DNA from: an uncultured Clostridium sp.
GTDB lineage: Bacteria > Bacillota > Clostridia > TANB77 > CAG-508
Direction of reading: 5' to 3'
Length of the DNA: 5,044 nucleotides
NCBI GenBank assembly: GCA_900556455.1
Contig: USOV01000049.1
Location: 1 to 5,044 of the forward strand
In this document: positions 4,800 to 5,044 of the stretch, in pieces
Layout: each line of letters opens with the position of its first letter
Numbering within the stretch: position 1 is the stretch's first letter
Translations under genes and position numbers: made by a program
The notes under the pieces: model-generated
Databases searched by the model: none
The model's input: the letters and a program-made list of their open reading frames with translations, nothing else
What the model was told of the DNA's origin: nothing

Positions 4800-4988
4800 T
4801 TGTCGTTTGACAAAAGAAACGACAAAGCACATTGAAAAATAAACAATAAAATTCTTTAAATGAGTGGAGAATTTAAAAAAATTCGTACAAACCAAATAAT
4901 TTGGAGAAAACCAAGCGAAAAAACAAAAAAATGAGTTAGAATACTCTTGAAAAAATCGATATGTAAACCGAAAGGTTATATATACAAT
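4800..4988 (+). other. Pre-16S rRNA leader
   Basis: This is the transcribed spacer between the rRNA promoter and mature 16S, about 190 nt. It begins with a hairpin at the very 5' end (TTGTCGTTT 4800-4808 / AAACGACAA 4817-4825). The segment CATTGAAAAATAAACA (4830-4845) resembles the 'TTGAAAACT-AA' block common beside Firmicute rRNA genes. TTCTTTAAA (4852-4860) is vaguely boxA-like. Two further sets of short, mutually exclusive pairings follow at 4849-4884 and 4892-4914. A 10-bp hairpin capped by a GAAA tetraloop (4959-4983) ends 5 nt before 16S. Processing signals normally form with the 3' flank, which is outside the window. Confidence 0.8.
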
Positions 4989-5044
4989 AAACAAGAGAGT
5001 TTGATCCTGGCTCAGGATAAACGCTGGCGGCGCACATAAGACAT
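4989..5044 (+). rRNA. rrs: 16S ribosomal RNA, first ~56 nt (truncated by window edge)
   Basis: The near-universal bacterial 16S block AGAGTTTGATCCTGGCTCAG occupies 4996-5015 exactly, followed by ACGCTGGCGGCG (5021-5032). This block begins at about position 8 of the mature molecule, which places the mature 5' end near 4989 (uncertain by a few nt). The sequence has GATAAACG where GATGAACG is usual, and GCACATAAGACAT where most Firmicutes have GTGCCTAACACAT. The gene continues beyond the window. Confidence 0.97.

Noticed and set aside
4788..4994. Minus-strand frame of 68 codons across the rRNA leader
   Set aside because: It overlaps the rRNA promoter and the 16S start, and its aromatic/Ser-rich translation is unlike a real protein.

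Overview
The window is about 70% A+T, uses ordinary stop codons with Trp as TGG, and carries strong AGGAGG-like ribosome binding sites. It ends in the first ~56 bases of a 16S rRNA gene. Together this points to a low-GC Firmicute, most likely an AT-rich (possibly uncultured, gut-type) member of the Clostridia. That placement is inferred from composition and general protein character; no database search was possible. The first bases of the 16S differ from the usual Firmicute 5' end at several positions, which would suit a divergent clostridial lineage.

Layout, all on the + strand. 1-751: the C-terminal ~63% of translation factor EF-Tu, followed by a hairpin terminator. 752-881: an intergenic stretch holding that terminator and then a compact, unusually GC-rich stepped hairpin (809-852) just upstream of a lipoprotein gene. 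882-1511: a small secreted lipoprotein with a PsbP/DUF1795-like look, closed by a second terminator whose apical part closely resembles the tuf one. 1558-1622: a recognisable promoter and strong RBS for pgi. 1623-2930: complete glucose-6-phosphate isomerase with all catalytic residues. 2968-3489: a five-helix membrane protein of the CmpB/'ABC-transporter type IV' family (PF06541), 37 bases after pgi and probably co-transcribed with it. 3490-3616: a leader rich in inverted repeats. 3617-4627: a complete S66-family serine peptidase whose catalytic spacing resembles MccF-type enzymes more than LdcA. 4628-4988: a gene-free region containing two copies of a palindrome, an UP-element-like A/T tract, a very strong rRNA promoter (TTGACA-18-TAAAAT with extended -10) and a structured ~190-nt pre-16S leader. 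4989-5044: start of 16S rRNA.

Functionally this is mostly housekeeping: translation (EF-Tu, rRNA), glycolysis (pgi), envelope (lipoprotein, membrane protein) and peptide or cell-wall turnover (S66 enzyme). No mobile element, CRISPR array, tRNA or defence cassette is visible. The observations most worth following are non-coding: the stepped hairpin at 809-852, the inverted-repeat leader of the S66 gene, and the paired palindromes in front of the rRNA promoter.
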